A stretch of DNA of 64,000 nt, from assembly GCA_039105265.1 (NCBI GenBank), contig JAPFFF010000007.1:1860001-1924000 (forward strand). Direction: 5' to 3'. A model generated the notes under the pieces. That model saw nothing but the letters and a program-made list of their open reading frames with translations, was not told the origin of the DNA and did no database searches. Positions within the stretch are counted from its first letter, which is position 1; each line of letters starts with the position of its first letter. Below, in pieces: positions 27,929 through 38,400 of this stretch. This stretch comes from Tritrichomonas musculus (lineage: Eukaryota; Parabasalia; Tritrichomonadida; Tritrichomonadidae). The translations under genes were made by a program, and so were the position numbers.

Positions 27929-30133
27929 TTATAAGTCTGCACCAAATTGATTATCTTCATCATCATCACCTTTTCTATTTTTCAGTTTATTTGACAATAC
28001 TCCTTCTTCAAGATTTTTGAAGGCATCTCCGAGTTTTTTAATTCTGATTTCAATGTCATTTGTTTTAAGAGCTGGTTCATCCCAAGGTTCAAGTTCTTCT
28101 TGCTCTTTAAGTTTTCTATCAAGCCATTCTCTTGTAGATTTGACATGGTTGAGAAGCGCTTTTTTCTGTTGTTTTGGTACTCTTAGTTTTTGGGCTGGCC
28201 ATCTGTTCAATACAGCATCTTGCATATCATTTAGCATATATTCAAGTTCACTGACGGTAGATTCACGTGAACGTGCTTCTTGAACGCGGTATTTGATATT
28301 TTTTACGGAATCTTCGAGTTCTTTTGTTTTCTGCTTCAAAATTGACTCATCTTCAAAATCAGAGTTACTATCAAGCCAAACAACTATATCTTCTAATGTT
28401 TTGTTGACAGTGACTTTTTCTGGCGCCGACATCACTTTGATCCAAATTGGATCATGTAAATGTGATTCACGAAGTTCGAATAAAAGAGATTCTAGAGTAT
28501 TTCTTGCTTCAGCAACTTTAGCAATTCTGATATCATTTGAAGAAAATGCATTTAAAAGCATTTTTTCTTTCAATTTTTCATCCTTTGAAATTTTGAGTGG
28601 TTTATAAACACGTTTTACATCAAGAGCTGATTGCTTTACTTCGCCTGTTTCTAATTTTGTGAAAAGTTGACTTTTTGTGATAACAATTCGTGTTTTTTCG
28701 TTAAAGCCAAATGATATAGCAAGTCTTGAAACAGGAGGAAAATCTTCATTATTTTTCTTGACAATTTGCCATTCGCCTATCAAATTTTCACAACCAACAG
28801 GTATTTTTGATGAATATCGGAGAACAAGTTTAGATTGATTATTATCAGCATCAAGGCGAGCAGTTTTCATTTTTGATATGGAGGAACCAATTGGGAAAAG
28901 CCTTATTTCTTTGGCTCCGTAAGTTAAATTAGCCGAGTGAGCAGTTGTTGGATCATGCGATACATCCATAAGTTTGAAAGCGCCTGATGACATGGCTGCT
29001 GTGTATGCTGCACCCATTACAATAGCTTCGTCACCATTTAATGCTCTTGATTGGGTTCCGAGAATAGATGAAATTTTATCAGCAACAATCGGAATCCTTG
29101 AAGCACCACCAACGAATTCAACCGAGTCGAATGTTTTGTTAATTGATTTTGATAATTCAGTAATTTTGACAAGTATTGGTTCACAAATTTCTTCAAATTC
29201 TTTTCTTGTCATAATTATTCTGTGGTCAAAGGAATCAACAGTAATGTTAGCAACATCATTTAAAGATAGTGCATGCTTGAGTTTTTGAGAGTCATCAAGA
29301 AGAGCTTGCGTAATTGGCTTATTGTATTTCTGTGATAAATATTGTGCGATTGATACATCAAAATCAATACCTCCAATGGTATCATCCCATACATATCCAA
29401 GTTCTTCAACCTTTGGAACTGGTCTTGGATTCCTTCCTTTCTGTGTAACTATTTTAGCACTAAATTTAAAACCACTAATTTTAATAGAAGAATGCCCAAC
29501 ATCAACAATTGCAACAGTTTTCGGTTCACGAGTGAAAAAACTTGTTTTTTCCAAAGCATAAACAAGAGCAAGTGCATGTTTCTCGTCAATAATCTGGATG
29601 AGGTTAAGTCCTGCAACTTTTGCTGCTTGTGCAACACGATTACGTTGAAGGTCTGTGAAAAAAGATGGCACTGCAATAACAGCATCTCGAATATTTCCTT
29701 GCTGAAGTTGTGATTCAGCGTTATGAACAAATTGGTCAAGGAGCATTGCAAGTACGACATGAGGTTCTATCCCATTAACAAGAGTACCATTCATATTAAA
29801 ATTATAAAAACGCTTATTTAAATGGGATTGAAGTTCTGGGGTTATTGTTTTCCCGATGATTTCTGGAATTGCTCTGACAACTGCAGACCGATTTCGCAAT
29901 AAAATTGATGTTGCTGAAAATCCAACACGTCTGGTTATATTACGAACATTTTCAGTGGTAATTGGTAGATTAGTTTCGAAAGAAACTATTCCTGGCGTTT
30001 TTCGTTTAGATTGCTCATTCAAAATAATTTCAATACTACGACCCGAACGAATTGCAGCTGCTTTTATAGTTTCGCTGCCTATATCAAATCCAATAAATGA
30101 GGATGAAACAAAGAAAGAAAAGAAGAAAATCAT
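27929..30133 (-). CDS. ER-type Hsp70 relative, Grp170/HYOU1-like
   Basis: 734 residues from the ATG whose complement is 30131-30133. A TCATT initiator abuts that ATG, whereas the frame upstream has no ATG. The N-terminus (MIFFFSFFVSSSF) is a short signal peptide running directly into IGFDIGSETIKAA, the first ATPase phosphate loop. LNEQSKRKTPGIVSF matches the HYOU1/Lhs1 branch (LNKESRRKTPVIV), not BiP. The second phosphate loop reads DVGHSSIK and the adenosine motif VGGASRIP, both typical of divergent Hsp110/Grp170 members. About 560-734 form the charged helical C-terminal bundle. In that family it is a nucleotide-exchange factor and holdase for BiP in the ER lumen. It is much shorter than human HYOU1 (about 1000 residues) and ends in FGADL, with no KDEL-type signal. 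The stop is TAA in TAAAG. Confidence 0.88.
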   Translation of the reverse strand: MIFFFSFFVSSSFIGFDIGSETIKAAAIRSGRSIEIILNEQSKRKTPGIVSFETNLPITTENVRNITRRVGFSATSILLRNRSAVVRAIPEIIGKTITPELQSHLNKRFYNFNMNGTLVNGIEPHVVLAMLLDQFVHNAESQLQQGNIRDAVIAVPSFFTDLQRNRVAQAAKVAGLNLIQIIDEKHALALVYALEKTSFFTREPKTVAIVDVGHSSIKISGFKFSAKIVTQKGRNPRPVPKVEELGYVWDDTIGGIDFDVSIAQYLSQKYNKPITQALLDDSQKLKHALSLNDVANITVDSFDHRIIMTRKEFEEICEPILVKITELSKSINKTFDSVEFVGGASRIPIVADKISSILGTQSRALNGDEAIVMGAAYTAAMSSGAFKLMDVSHDPTTAHSANLTYGAKEIRLFPIGSSISKMKTARLDADNNQSKLVLRYSSKIPVGCENLIGEWQIVKKNNEDFPPVSRLAISFGFNEKTRIVITKSQLFTKLETGEVKQSALDVKRVYKPLKISKDEKLKEKMLLNAFSSNDIRIAKVAEARNTLESLLFELRESHLHDPIWIKVMSAPEKVTVNKTLEDIVVWLDSNSDFEDESILKQKTKELEDSVKNIKYRVQEARSRESTVSELEYMLNDMQDAVLNRWPAQKLRVPKQQKKALLNHVKSTREWLDRKLKEQEELEPWDEPALKTNDIEIRIKKLGDAFKNLEEGVLSNKLKNRKGDDDEDNQFGADL

Positions 30134-30138
30134 AATGA
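30131..30138 (-). promoter_or_regulatory. Initiator fused to start codon (TCATTATG, minus strand)
   Basis: The minus-strand octamer is identical to those at 3803 and 54444. It places an initiator 3 nt before the ATG of the Grp170-like gene and decides the start call. Confidence 0.5.
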
Positions 30139-30371
30139 ATTCAATGCTAATTTGTCCAAACAAACATGATGAAAATATTTTTTAACAATAAATATTTAAT
30201 TCTACGAGAATATTAATATTTAATTTGTAAAAAATGTAATAAAATGATTTATTAAATGAATTATGAGAATTTTAATTAAAATTTAAAGATAATGAGAAAA
30301 ATCATTTATTTGATTTTTTGTGAAAACTCATTGAAATATTTCTTTTATTAATAAATTTTTTTTAGATCTAA

Positions 30372-30710
30372 ATGACAACAAATAAATTCAATTTTCCAGC
30401 TCCTTTTCTATCAAATTTGATAGAAACACAGATTATTGTTCGCCTGAAATGGGGGATGGAATATATAGGAACTTTAGTTTCTTTTGATGCTCGCATGAAT
30501 ATTCATCTTCGTGATGCTGAAGAATATACCACAATTGGAGGGGTAAGTGATGGAATTGTTGGAGATGTTTTAATTAGATGCAATAACATTTTACATATTC
30601 GCCCTAAACCAGATAATTATCCACCAATTTCAAATGAAAATGACAATGACCCTTCAAAAAAGTTTCAAATTTTATCCAAAGATTCTATTAGTCAACCCGA
30701 TGAAGAATAA
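30372..30710 (+). CDS. SNRPF: Small nuclear ribonucleoprotein SmF
   Basis: 112 residues, a single Sm fold. The Sm1 motif includes PFLSNLIETQIIVRLKWGMEYIGTL, close to human SmF (PFLNGL...VKLKWGMEYKGYL). The Sm2 motif is DVLIRCNNILHIR, matching human EVLIRCNNVLYIR almost exactly. RCNN contains the RNA-contacting Arg/Asn pair. SmF sits in the heptameric Sm ring on U1, U2, U4 and U5 snRNAs, so the organism splices even though no intron was noticed here. The tail after residue 80 is an acidic, disordered extension of about 30 residues, somewhat longer than in human SmF. It is divergent from the Grp170-like gene with 238 bp between starts. The stop is TAA in TAAAA. Confidence 0.95.
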   Translation: MTTNKFNFPAPFLSNLIETQIIVRLKWGMEYIGTLVSFDARMNIHLRDAEEYTTIGGVSDGIVGDVLIRCNNILHIRPKPDNYPPISNENDNDPSKKFQILSKDSISQPDEE

Positions 30711-30946
30711 AAAATTTTGTTTTGATATTACTAAATATTATATAAATAAACAATTGTGGAATTAATTCATTTTTCACTTTTTTTGTATACCAAGTTGGTA
30801 TAATGCTAACTCTTTTTACTTATTTTATCTAATAAGAGATTGTAAAAAATCATCTTTTCAATTTCTGTTTTTATTTAAAAAGTTTATAACTTTGAATTTC
30901 CTTTTTTAAAAAATTTGTCAAGAATTAGAATTTTAAGATTCTGGGA

Positions 30947-33895
30947 ATGTCTACTCGAATTACTTATGCAGTAACTCCAGAAAGTACATCCATCCTTAAA
31001 ATTCAAAAAGATGAAACTGTTGGCGATATTCTTAAAAGAATTCAAGAAAAGCAAAAAGATGGCAATTTAAAATATATGTTTTTGGAAGGATGTCTTATTA
31101 ACGATAATGATATATTATGGAATTATCATGATCCAAGCCAAATATATATTGTTACCAGAACATCTACTCTTCCAAAAGAATTTGAAACATTTTTTACTGA
31201 TGAAACAGCATCAGACACAAAACCTAAGAAAAGTAAAGTTATCGATGATTCTGATGTTATTCCTTTTGACATTCCTACACCTGAGGTTGTAAAACCGTCC
31301 AATAAAGCTAAAAAGTTTAGAGTTTACACAACATTGACTCTAGATTCTATGATAAAAGGCTCTTTAGTTGATGGTATTGAGGAAACTACGAATGCTGAGA
31401 ACGCAAAAAATATAGTTCTTGAATTTATTAAAAACGAGCCTAAATTTAATGATTTCATAGAAAATAAAGATGATCTCGAAGTGTCTCTTTTCTTACCAGG
31501 CGGTGTTCATTTTAGATCTGGTACATTTGAAGATTGGCTTGATACATGCGATTGTTCTAGATATATGCTCTATGCAGTTGTTACTAGAAAACTTGGCGAT
31601 TTAGCAAATCAGACATTTAAGCAATTATGCGATTGCAGTTCAAGAGAAATGAAGTTACTTTTGAGTCCATTATGTAATTCAACAAAAGAGGGATATACAC
31701 AAATTGCTGCACTTTTGGGATTCTTTTATTACGGAGGGACTTTGGAGTCCACGCAACATATTCTTCGCTGCCTTGCGACGATAACTGGCTTTGCACCAAT
31801 GATTAATTCTCTATACACAATAATGGTTAAAAAGAAAATAAATGGAACTTTAATTACCTCTATTACAGCGGCGTTACAGACATTTATCTCTCAAAAGGTT
31901 ATTGGCTCAAATATGAAATCAGCATTTTCATACACAATTTCTTTTATGAGTTACATCAGCAATTTTAAATTTGTTAATCTTCCAATACCGAATTTATATG
32001 AATATGAATACAAAAACGAAGAAGATAAAGCGCTAGATGTGATTCAAACTTATTTAAAGAATAGAGGACATCTTCATTACACAATACTATGGGATAAAGA
32101 TCTTCTTGTTGAAAAAGAAAAAGCTTTTAAGGTTTCAAAGCAACCAAATCCAATTCCTATCGAAGAACTCAATGAAAGCCTTACTTTAGAAACTTCACTC
32201 AAACCAGTTTCTCCAATGACAATTCCTTATCTCCACACAGTATCATTTGTAAGAACAGAGAAGGATAAAGCGGATTCAACCACAAAAGTTGGCTTGTTTA
32301 TCAGGAAAATTCCAGGCAGAGAAAGGATCGTTGAATTTATCAATCCTGAAAAAGGAGGCGATGCTCAAGAAATCGATTATGATGATTTAGCAAGGGAAAT
32401 AGGTGACAGAAGCATTGATGAAAATATCAAAAGCAAAGGAGATACTTCACTTCAACAAATTATCTTTGTTTGCCTTGATACTTCGACGTCTATGAGAAAT
32501 CAACTTGACGGACGACCAAGAAGGCGAGGAACCAAAGAACCATCTCGCATGGCTCTAAGCGTAAAACTTCTTGAGTTACTAATGAAGAGAATTTACGATT
32601 TCAAAATACCAACTGCTCGTGGGTTGATTGTTTTTGGAGAAAAACTAGAAATAAAATCACAACTTTCAGTTGCTGAAAAAGATTTCATTGAATCAGTTAA
32701 GGGAATTTCTCCATATGGCGATTCCCCAATATGGGATGCGCTTAATCTAGCAGCAGATGAAATTATTAAATATAATCCATCTGTAGATGGTGAAAAGAAG
32801 CATCCAAAAGCACAAGGAAGAATCATTCTAATATCTGATGCAGAACCTACAAAATCAGAAGCAGCTACAAAATACTCAATTTCACAAAAGCTTGTTGATA
32901 ATAATATTATTCTTGATGTTATTATGATTTCTACAGATGTAGTATACCTCGATGCTGTAATTGCTTCCATAATTACTGGTGGCCTTTCATTCCAGCCTAA
33001 AAGTGAGAAAGAAGGGATAGATATTTTTGAAAATGAAGGATTCTTAGATGTAAATTCCAGAATTGGCTTTTATGCAACCAAAGATAAGGTTGATGAAAAC
33101 CTTTTTGCCAAAATTGAAGAGGATAAAAGAAAGACATTTAAAAAAGAATATATACAGCACATGTATACAGATCTTAAAAGTATCAAGAATAAATATATTA
33201 AAACTGCTGAAATCAAAGCTGAACTTTCGTCAGCAGAATATACATTATGCTATAGGAAAGATGAAAGACACCAACCATCATCTATTTGTGATAGGCATAT
33301 TTTGCAGCAACTTAGATACATCAGAGATCATCCGAATGAGGACATTGTTGTTTTTACTTTTCACACAAATTTGGAAAAATGGCGAGTATACATCAAAGGT
33401 CCTGATGGAACCCCTTATAAAAATGCATGGTGGCATCTTTATGTTAAATTTCCCAAGAATTATCCAAACTCACCACCAAAATTCCGATTCATATCAATTC
33501 CATATCATCCAAATGTTTCGTCAGCAGGCAAAGTTTTATGCTCACAAATTTCTGATGGCTATAAACCACATATGAAAATTGCTAACATGCTTGTTAATAT
33601 ACAAAATCTATTTAAGACCCCAGACGAAAACTATTGTCTTCGAAAAAGCTTACTTGATGAAAAGAATTCTCCTGATACTGCAGGCGATTTCACTAGGAAA
33701 GCTAGTAATAACACAAAAGCTTATGGTAGAGAAGATTATCATGATTTTATCGAAGGCATTAAGGTAAACGACAAAGTACCTGGTAATTATATTATAGAAG
33801 ATGAAGATGAGCATAACGATTTATTTGTTACAAATCACGGAGATATCACCGGTCCTCAAAAATTGATTGGTGATGATGATGATCTCCTTGATTGA
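30947..33895 (+). CDS. Ubiquitin-like / von Willebrand A / E2 (UBC) fusion protein
   Basis: 982 residues with three recognisable parts. Residues 1 to about 72 resemble a ubiquitin-like fold (ILKIQKDETVGDILKRIQEKQ). About 505-690 are a vWA domain with a MIDAS motif DTSTS at its first strand, then SPYGDSPIWDAL and ILISDAEPT. About 783-910 are a ubiquitin-conjugating core: PPKFRF, then HPN at 854-856 and Cys865. Canonical E2 enzymes place the catalytic Cys 10 residues after the His of HPN; here the spacing is 11, so activity is uncertain. The C-terminal 60 residues are acidic. vWA MIDAS domains bind metal and protein ligands; E2 domains carry ubiquitin-type modifiers. The combination suggests a self-scaffolding E2, which is inference. 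The stop is TGA. Confidence 0.88.
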   Translation: MSTRITYAVTPESTSILKIQKDETVGDILKRIQEKQKDGNLKYMFLEGCLINDNDILWNYHDPSQIYIVTRTSTLPKEFETFFTDETASDTKPKKSKVIDDSDVIPFDIPTPEVVKPSNKAKKFRVYTTLTLDSMIKGSLVDGIEETTNAENAKNIVLEFIKNEPKFNDFIENKDDLEVSLFLPGGVHFRSGTFEDWLDTCDCSRYMLYAVVTRKLGDLANQTFKQLCDCSSREMKLLLSPLCNSTKEGYTQIAALLGFFYYGGTLESTQHILRCLATITGFAPMINSLYTIMVKKKINGTLITSITAALQTFISQKVIGSNMKSAFSYTISFMSYISNFKFVNLPIPNLYEYEYKNEEDKALDVIQTYLKNRGHLHYTILWDKDLLVEKEKAFKVSKQPNPIPIEELNESLTLETSLKPVSPMTIPYLHTVSFVRTEKDKADSTTKVGLFIRKIPGRERIVEFINPEKGGDAQEIDYDDLAREIGDRSIDENIKSKGDTSLQQIIFVCLDTSTSMRNQLDGRPRRRGTKEPSRMALSVKLLELLMKRIYDFKIPTARGLIVFGEKLEIKSQLSVAEKDFIESVKGISPYGDSPIWDALNLAADEIIKYNPSVDGEKKHPKAQGRIILISDAEPTKSEAATKYSISQKLVDNNIILDVIMISTDVVYLDAVIASIITGGLSFQPKSEKEGIDIFENEGFLDVNSRIGFYATKDKVDENLFAKIEEDKRKTFKKEYIQHMYTDLKSIKNKYIKTAEIKAELSSAEYTLCYRKDERHQPSSICDRHILQQLRYIRDHPNEDIVVFTFHTNLEKWRVYIKGPDGTPYKNAWWHLYVKFPKNYPNSPPKFRFISIPYHPNVSSAGKVLCSQISDGYKPHMKIANMLVNIQNLFKTPDENYCLRKSLLDEKNSPDTAGDFTRKASNNTKAYGREDYHDFIEGIKVNDKVPGNYIIEDEDEHNDLFVTNHGDITGPQKLIGDDDDLLD

Positions 33896-34010
33896 TTTTG
33901 AATTTTTTTATATTATTTTTTAAAGTATTGAAATAATGAATATCTCGTTTTTTATTAATATTCAAAAAATTCAATAATGATTTAATTACGTTTAAAAAGA
34001 ACAAAATCAA

Positions 34011-35321
34011 ATGAATGAAATGCCATTTTTAGCTAGTTTTTCAAGACCTTCATCTTATCCCGGGATCGATTGGAATTACGTAGATTCATGTGATCCTGTT
34101 ATGATTCATGAAACTCAAGATTTTAAATCAATTCAATCTTTTATAAGTTCATTTATGAATTCAAAGCTTATTGAATCTGATAAAACAGTTCTTTCCCATC
34201 CAACTGCATTTAAATTGGTACAGCTTTTACAAATTACAGTACAATATATGTATAATTGCCAACAACAACAAAATTCAGAAATTGACAAACTTGAAGATGA
34301 AAAAGAAACATACAAACAAAAAGCTAAATTACTTGTTAAACAGCAAAATCGATCAGCAGCACTTTTACGAGATGCTTATCAAGACTTCGAAAAATGCCCT
34401 GTTTGCGCTAAACGATTCAAAGCAATGAAATATGTAGATCAGCATATGAAAACAAAACATAAAGAACATCTTTTAGCATGGAAATCTTTGCGAATTAATA
34501 ATCCTATCGATCCAAGTAAGCAAGTTAAAGAGCTTCAAGATGAAATTATTTTCCTCAAAGAACTTATTAACAAGCAAAATTCACAATTTATGCAAAGTGT
34601 GCAAAATTTCAATGCTCAGCTTGAAGCCCAGAAAAGAGATTTCAAAAGAAAACGAAAAGTTGTTCCTACAATGGAATATATAGATTCAAATCGGCAATTT
34701 AGCAATGAAAATTTAGATATGAAGATACTTGATCCAAACAAATTTAGAAGAGAAGATGGAGTTACATATCCACAAGTCATAACAGAAAAAGATCAACTGT
34801 CTAAATTTAAACAAAACGTAGTTCATATCGAAAATCGAGATTTAAAAGATGAAGACAGTGAAGATTACAAAGGAATTGAAGATGCTGAATGGTGGATTGA
34901 AAATAATGCAGAAAAAGCTTCAAACCGAATTCATCTTGGATTAGGTGCCAATTACGTTACTCCAAAACAAGTTGAAGGCATCTTAAGATACGATAATCCA
35001 ACATATCAACACTTTTATAATGCTGCCAAAAATCAGCTTGAGAATGATTTCCCAATGCCAGATAAACAAACTAAAAAGAAAGGCAAACCTAAAAAGAACA
35101 ATATTTTCAATTCAGGAAATACTTCGTCAAGCTCCAAAAAAAAAACTGATTCATCACTTGCTTTTACACCATCTTCCCGCCCTGTTGGCAATCAGCCTGT
35201 AGCAGTGGCTAATTCATCGAGTTATAACACCAATGAAAGTATTGGTGAAAGACAAAATAGTGATTCAGCTGGAGAAGTTCGAAATGATTTGAGGTCAGAC
35301 AGTTCATTTGAAAATCTATAA
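34011..35321 (+). CDS. DZIP1: DZIP1/Iguana-like basal-body zinc-finger protein
   Basis: 436 residues. The N-terminal 125 residues fit the Dzip-like N-terminal domain: PSSYPGIDWNYVDSCDP, then a helical LVQLLQITVQYMYNCQQQ segment equivalent to the LFRLAQLTIEYLLHSQ helix of animal DZIP1. It is followed by a single C2H2 finger with C129, C132, H145 and H150. About 165-215 are coiled coil. The rest is basic or Ser-rich and probably disordered. In animals DZIP1 localises to basal bodies and the ciliary transition zone, and acts in ciliogenesis. The next gene downstream, 120 bp away on the same strand, is meckelin, another transition-zone protein. A TCAAATG at the ATG suggests a very short leader. 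The animal protein is longer (about 870 residues). Confidence 0.85.
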   Translation: MNEMPFLASFSRPSSYPGIDWNYVDSCDPVMIHETQDFKSIQSFISSFMNSKLIESDKTVLSHPTAFKLVQLLQITVQYMYNCQQQQNSEIDKLEDEKETYKQKAKLLVKQQNRSAALLRDAYQDFEKCPVCAKRFKAMKYVDQHMKTKHKEHLLAWKSLRINNPIDPSKQVKELQDEIIFLKELINKQNSQFMQSVQNFNAQLEAQKRDFKRKRKVVPTMEYIDSNRQFSNENLDMKILDPNKFRREDGVTYPQVITEKDQLSKFKQNVVHIENRDLKDEDSEDYKGIEDAEWWIENNAEKASNRIHLGLGANYVTPKQVEGILRYDNPTYQHFYNAAKNQLENDFPMPDKQTKKKGKPKKNNIFNSGNTSSSSKKKTDSSLAFTPSSRPVGNQPVAVANSSSYNTNESIGERQNSDSAGEVRNDLRSDSSFENL

Positions 35322-35441
35322 TAATATATACTTATGTTTTTATAAATGCTATGGTGAAATTTTCCTTTTTTATTTTATACCAAATTGAATAGAAATAAAA
35401 TTTTCTTATGAAAAAGTTAAATAATCAAACGGAAATATTTT

Positions 35442-38400
35442 ATGCTCTTTCTATTTGCTATTCTTTTATTTCAATGTAAATGTTATAGCTTTGGAAATAG
35501 TTTCTGTTCATCAATGTCATATATTAATAAAATACTTGCATTTTGCGATCAAAATCCAACTAATTCTACCTGCAATCATACTCAAAATAATATTTCTCTA
35601 GATTTATTATTTTCTGATTATAATAAAATACTTAGTGAATCACAAAGAGAATGTGGAAATAATTCAAATAATTCAATAGCTTGCACATTTATGGCAAATT
35701 ATTGTCTTCTATTAAGCGAGTCTACAGAATATTGCAATCAATTCAGAGGAATGTTAAATGAATATAGTTGCATAATATATCAACAATCATATAGAGAAAT
35801 TTTAAGAGAAACAACGATTCCTCAAGAGTTCGATTATTCAAGTATTATTAAAATTGTTCTTGCAGTTTTTTCACCAACTGGTGAATTTATTGGATACTCC
35901 CCATTAAAAAAAGAAATCCAAAATTGCTGGTCACCAAATTATCAAGGAAATATTTGGCGAAAATTTGGTCGAAATTATTATGAAAAATGCTCCTTAAATA
36001 TTTCCCAGTTAAGTTTGAACTTTTATGAACCTTATTTGTATATAGATGATCAAGATTTACTTATCCAAATTCCAGTATTGCCAACTAATTATGTTCAAAA
36101 CGGAGTAAAAGTAAATGATGAAGATGGAATTGATGCCAATTATCAATTTTTAAATCGTTTCTTTTTATATGATAATTATTCCACAAAGAAGAATCAATAT
36201 GCTTCCGAGATATCTTTCATTTTAAAAATTCGTGAAGAGGATCATAAAAAAATACATGTACCTTATTTATCAGTTAAGTATAACAATATCTATGATTCAA
36301 ATGTGATTCAAAGTTTTAAATTTTCTGCGAAATACATTTTGTCAAACACTTTTTTTACTACTTTGTCAATTATAGTTTTAATAATATCCGCTATACTTGC
36401 AATTAGTTATTTCGTAGCTTTATTTTTTTTCAAATTACGATCTTTGGTTTCAGATGGAACGAATCAATATGTTGTATTTTCAATTGTGGCTTCATTATTT
36501 GATTCAATTGGATCTGCACTCTTTTTAGCTTGCTTTTTCTTAGGATTTTTTATTCTCTGCGGATATAAATGGACTAATCATCTTTTTATGTGCCTTAGCC
36601 CAAAAAGTAATTATTATTTTATAATCATTATTGTTTTTATATCATTAATTTTCAAATTAATCGGCATTATACTTATTGTTATTAATCAAAGCCGAGGAAC
36701 ACTTCAAGTCATTGATTGGGATGAAAGATCGTCTATTTATAACTATGATTCTCAATCTCAATTTCTGGCGAGATATAGACAAAATGTTGCTGCTAATGAA
36801 TGGCTAAAATTATCAACAGTTAGAGGAATAGATACTCCATTTATTATCATTTTTGTTTTGTTAATTATTCGAGGATGCAAAATGTATCTGCTTCAACAGC
36901 CAATTCCAACAACAGAGAAAATTGATGTTGGTGAAGAATATCAAGTTATTGAGATTGGCTTATCTTCTTTCACTTGGCTTTTAACAACTTTCATTTTCTG
37001 GCTATGTAAGCGATTTATATATTGGAACGTTTTTGGAGATCCTTTTAGAAACTTTCAGCAACTTTGTCTAAATTTAAATATCTCGGCTTTAATGATGATG
37101 TGTAATACTCGAGGTTTTTTGATTCATGGTAAACAAACTCGAAAATCATCACCACTTAGCCAAATAACAAATAATTATGATTATAAAGCGACTTCTGATC
37201 CTGAATGGGTAAAAAATGACGATTATGATTCATTTGACGATGGTTCTACTTATTCAGATGAAACTGAACAAAGCACAAAATCAAAAAATAGAATAAAACT
37301 GTATATAAATAATGATTCAGAAGAGCCTTCAACGCGTCAAATGACAACAAATGATTCAAACTCAGATCAAACAGAACCAGAGAAAATTAAAGTTGATTTG
37401 AATGACACAAATGAAAATCAAGTAAAAATGAAAGAGAAGAAAGCATCACACAAATCATATACTATTAATCAAGAAAAGCAAATTATTGATCAAGACAAAA
37501 AAGATATAACTGATGTTGGAATGGACAACATTGATCCTGATCCAGTTAACAAGCCAAATAACAGCGATAAAAAGAATAAAAAATCAAGCAATTCAAATGA
37601 TGAAAGTGATGAAGATATTGAAATTGAGATTGATTCTAATTCTGAAAAAACAAACAATGAAAGTTCAAATGGTAAGAATAGTCATGATGCTGCTCCAAAA
37701 AAAAGGCAAGATCCAGAAATTGAAATTGAAGAAGAAGAGGAAGAAATTGAACCAACAATTAGCAAAAAAGATGAAAAAGAAAATAAAGAAAAAGATGGTG
37801 AGAAATTGAAAAAAGAGTATAAAGAGGAAATAGATATCAAAAAGGATGAAAAATTGAATCATGAAGGTAAAGAAATTAAAAAGTCGGATTCAGAAATCAT
37901 AATTTTAGAAGAAGAAGAGGAAATAAGTGAATCAACAGACAGCAAACATAAAGAAAGTGTAAATCATGAAAATGACTTTAAAAATAAACATGATATGGAA
38001 TCGTCATCGTCAATCAAAATATCAGATGATTCAGAACATAAAGATGAGTTACCAGAACAGATTTTAAAAGCGAAAGAAAATTTTGATAGTAATGTTGTCA
38101 ATGATAATGATAATGAATTGAAGGCATCAAAGTATGTTAAAAAATTTACTTTTCATCCTGTCAATTTATTAAAAGAAGAAGAAGAATCAGAAAATGAAGA
38201 AGAATCATATTTTTCTGACGTTGAAATCATTAGTGATTCACATTCTTATTCAGTTGTTGATATATCCAATGATACAACATCTGAACAAAAAACAGAAATT
38301 CAAGAAAAACCAACTCCAAAGACACCTTCTGTATTAAAGAAGAAAAAGAAACAAATTCATGATACTCTTCCAAAGCTTGATCCTTTAGATAAAAAGTACA

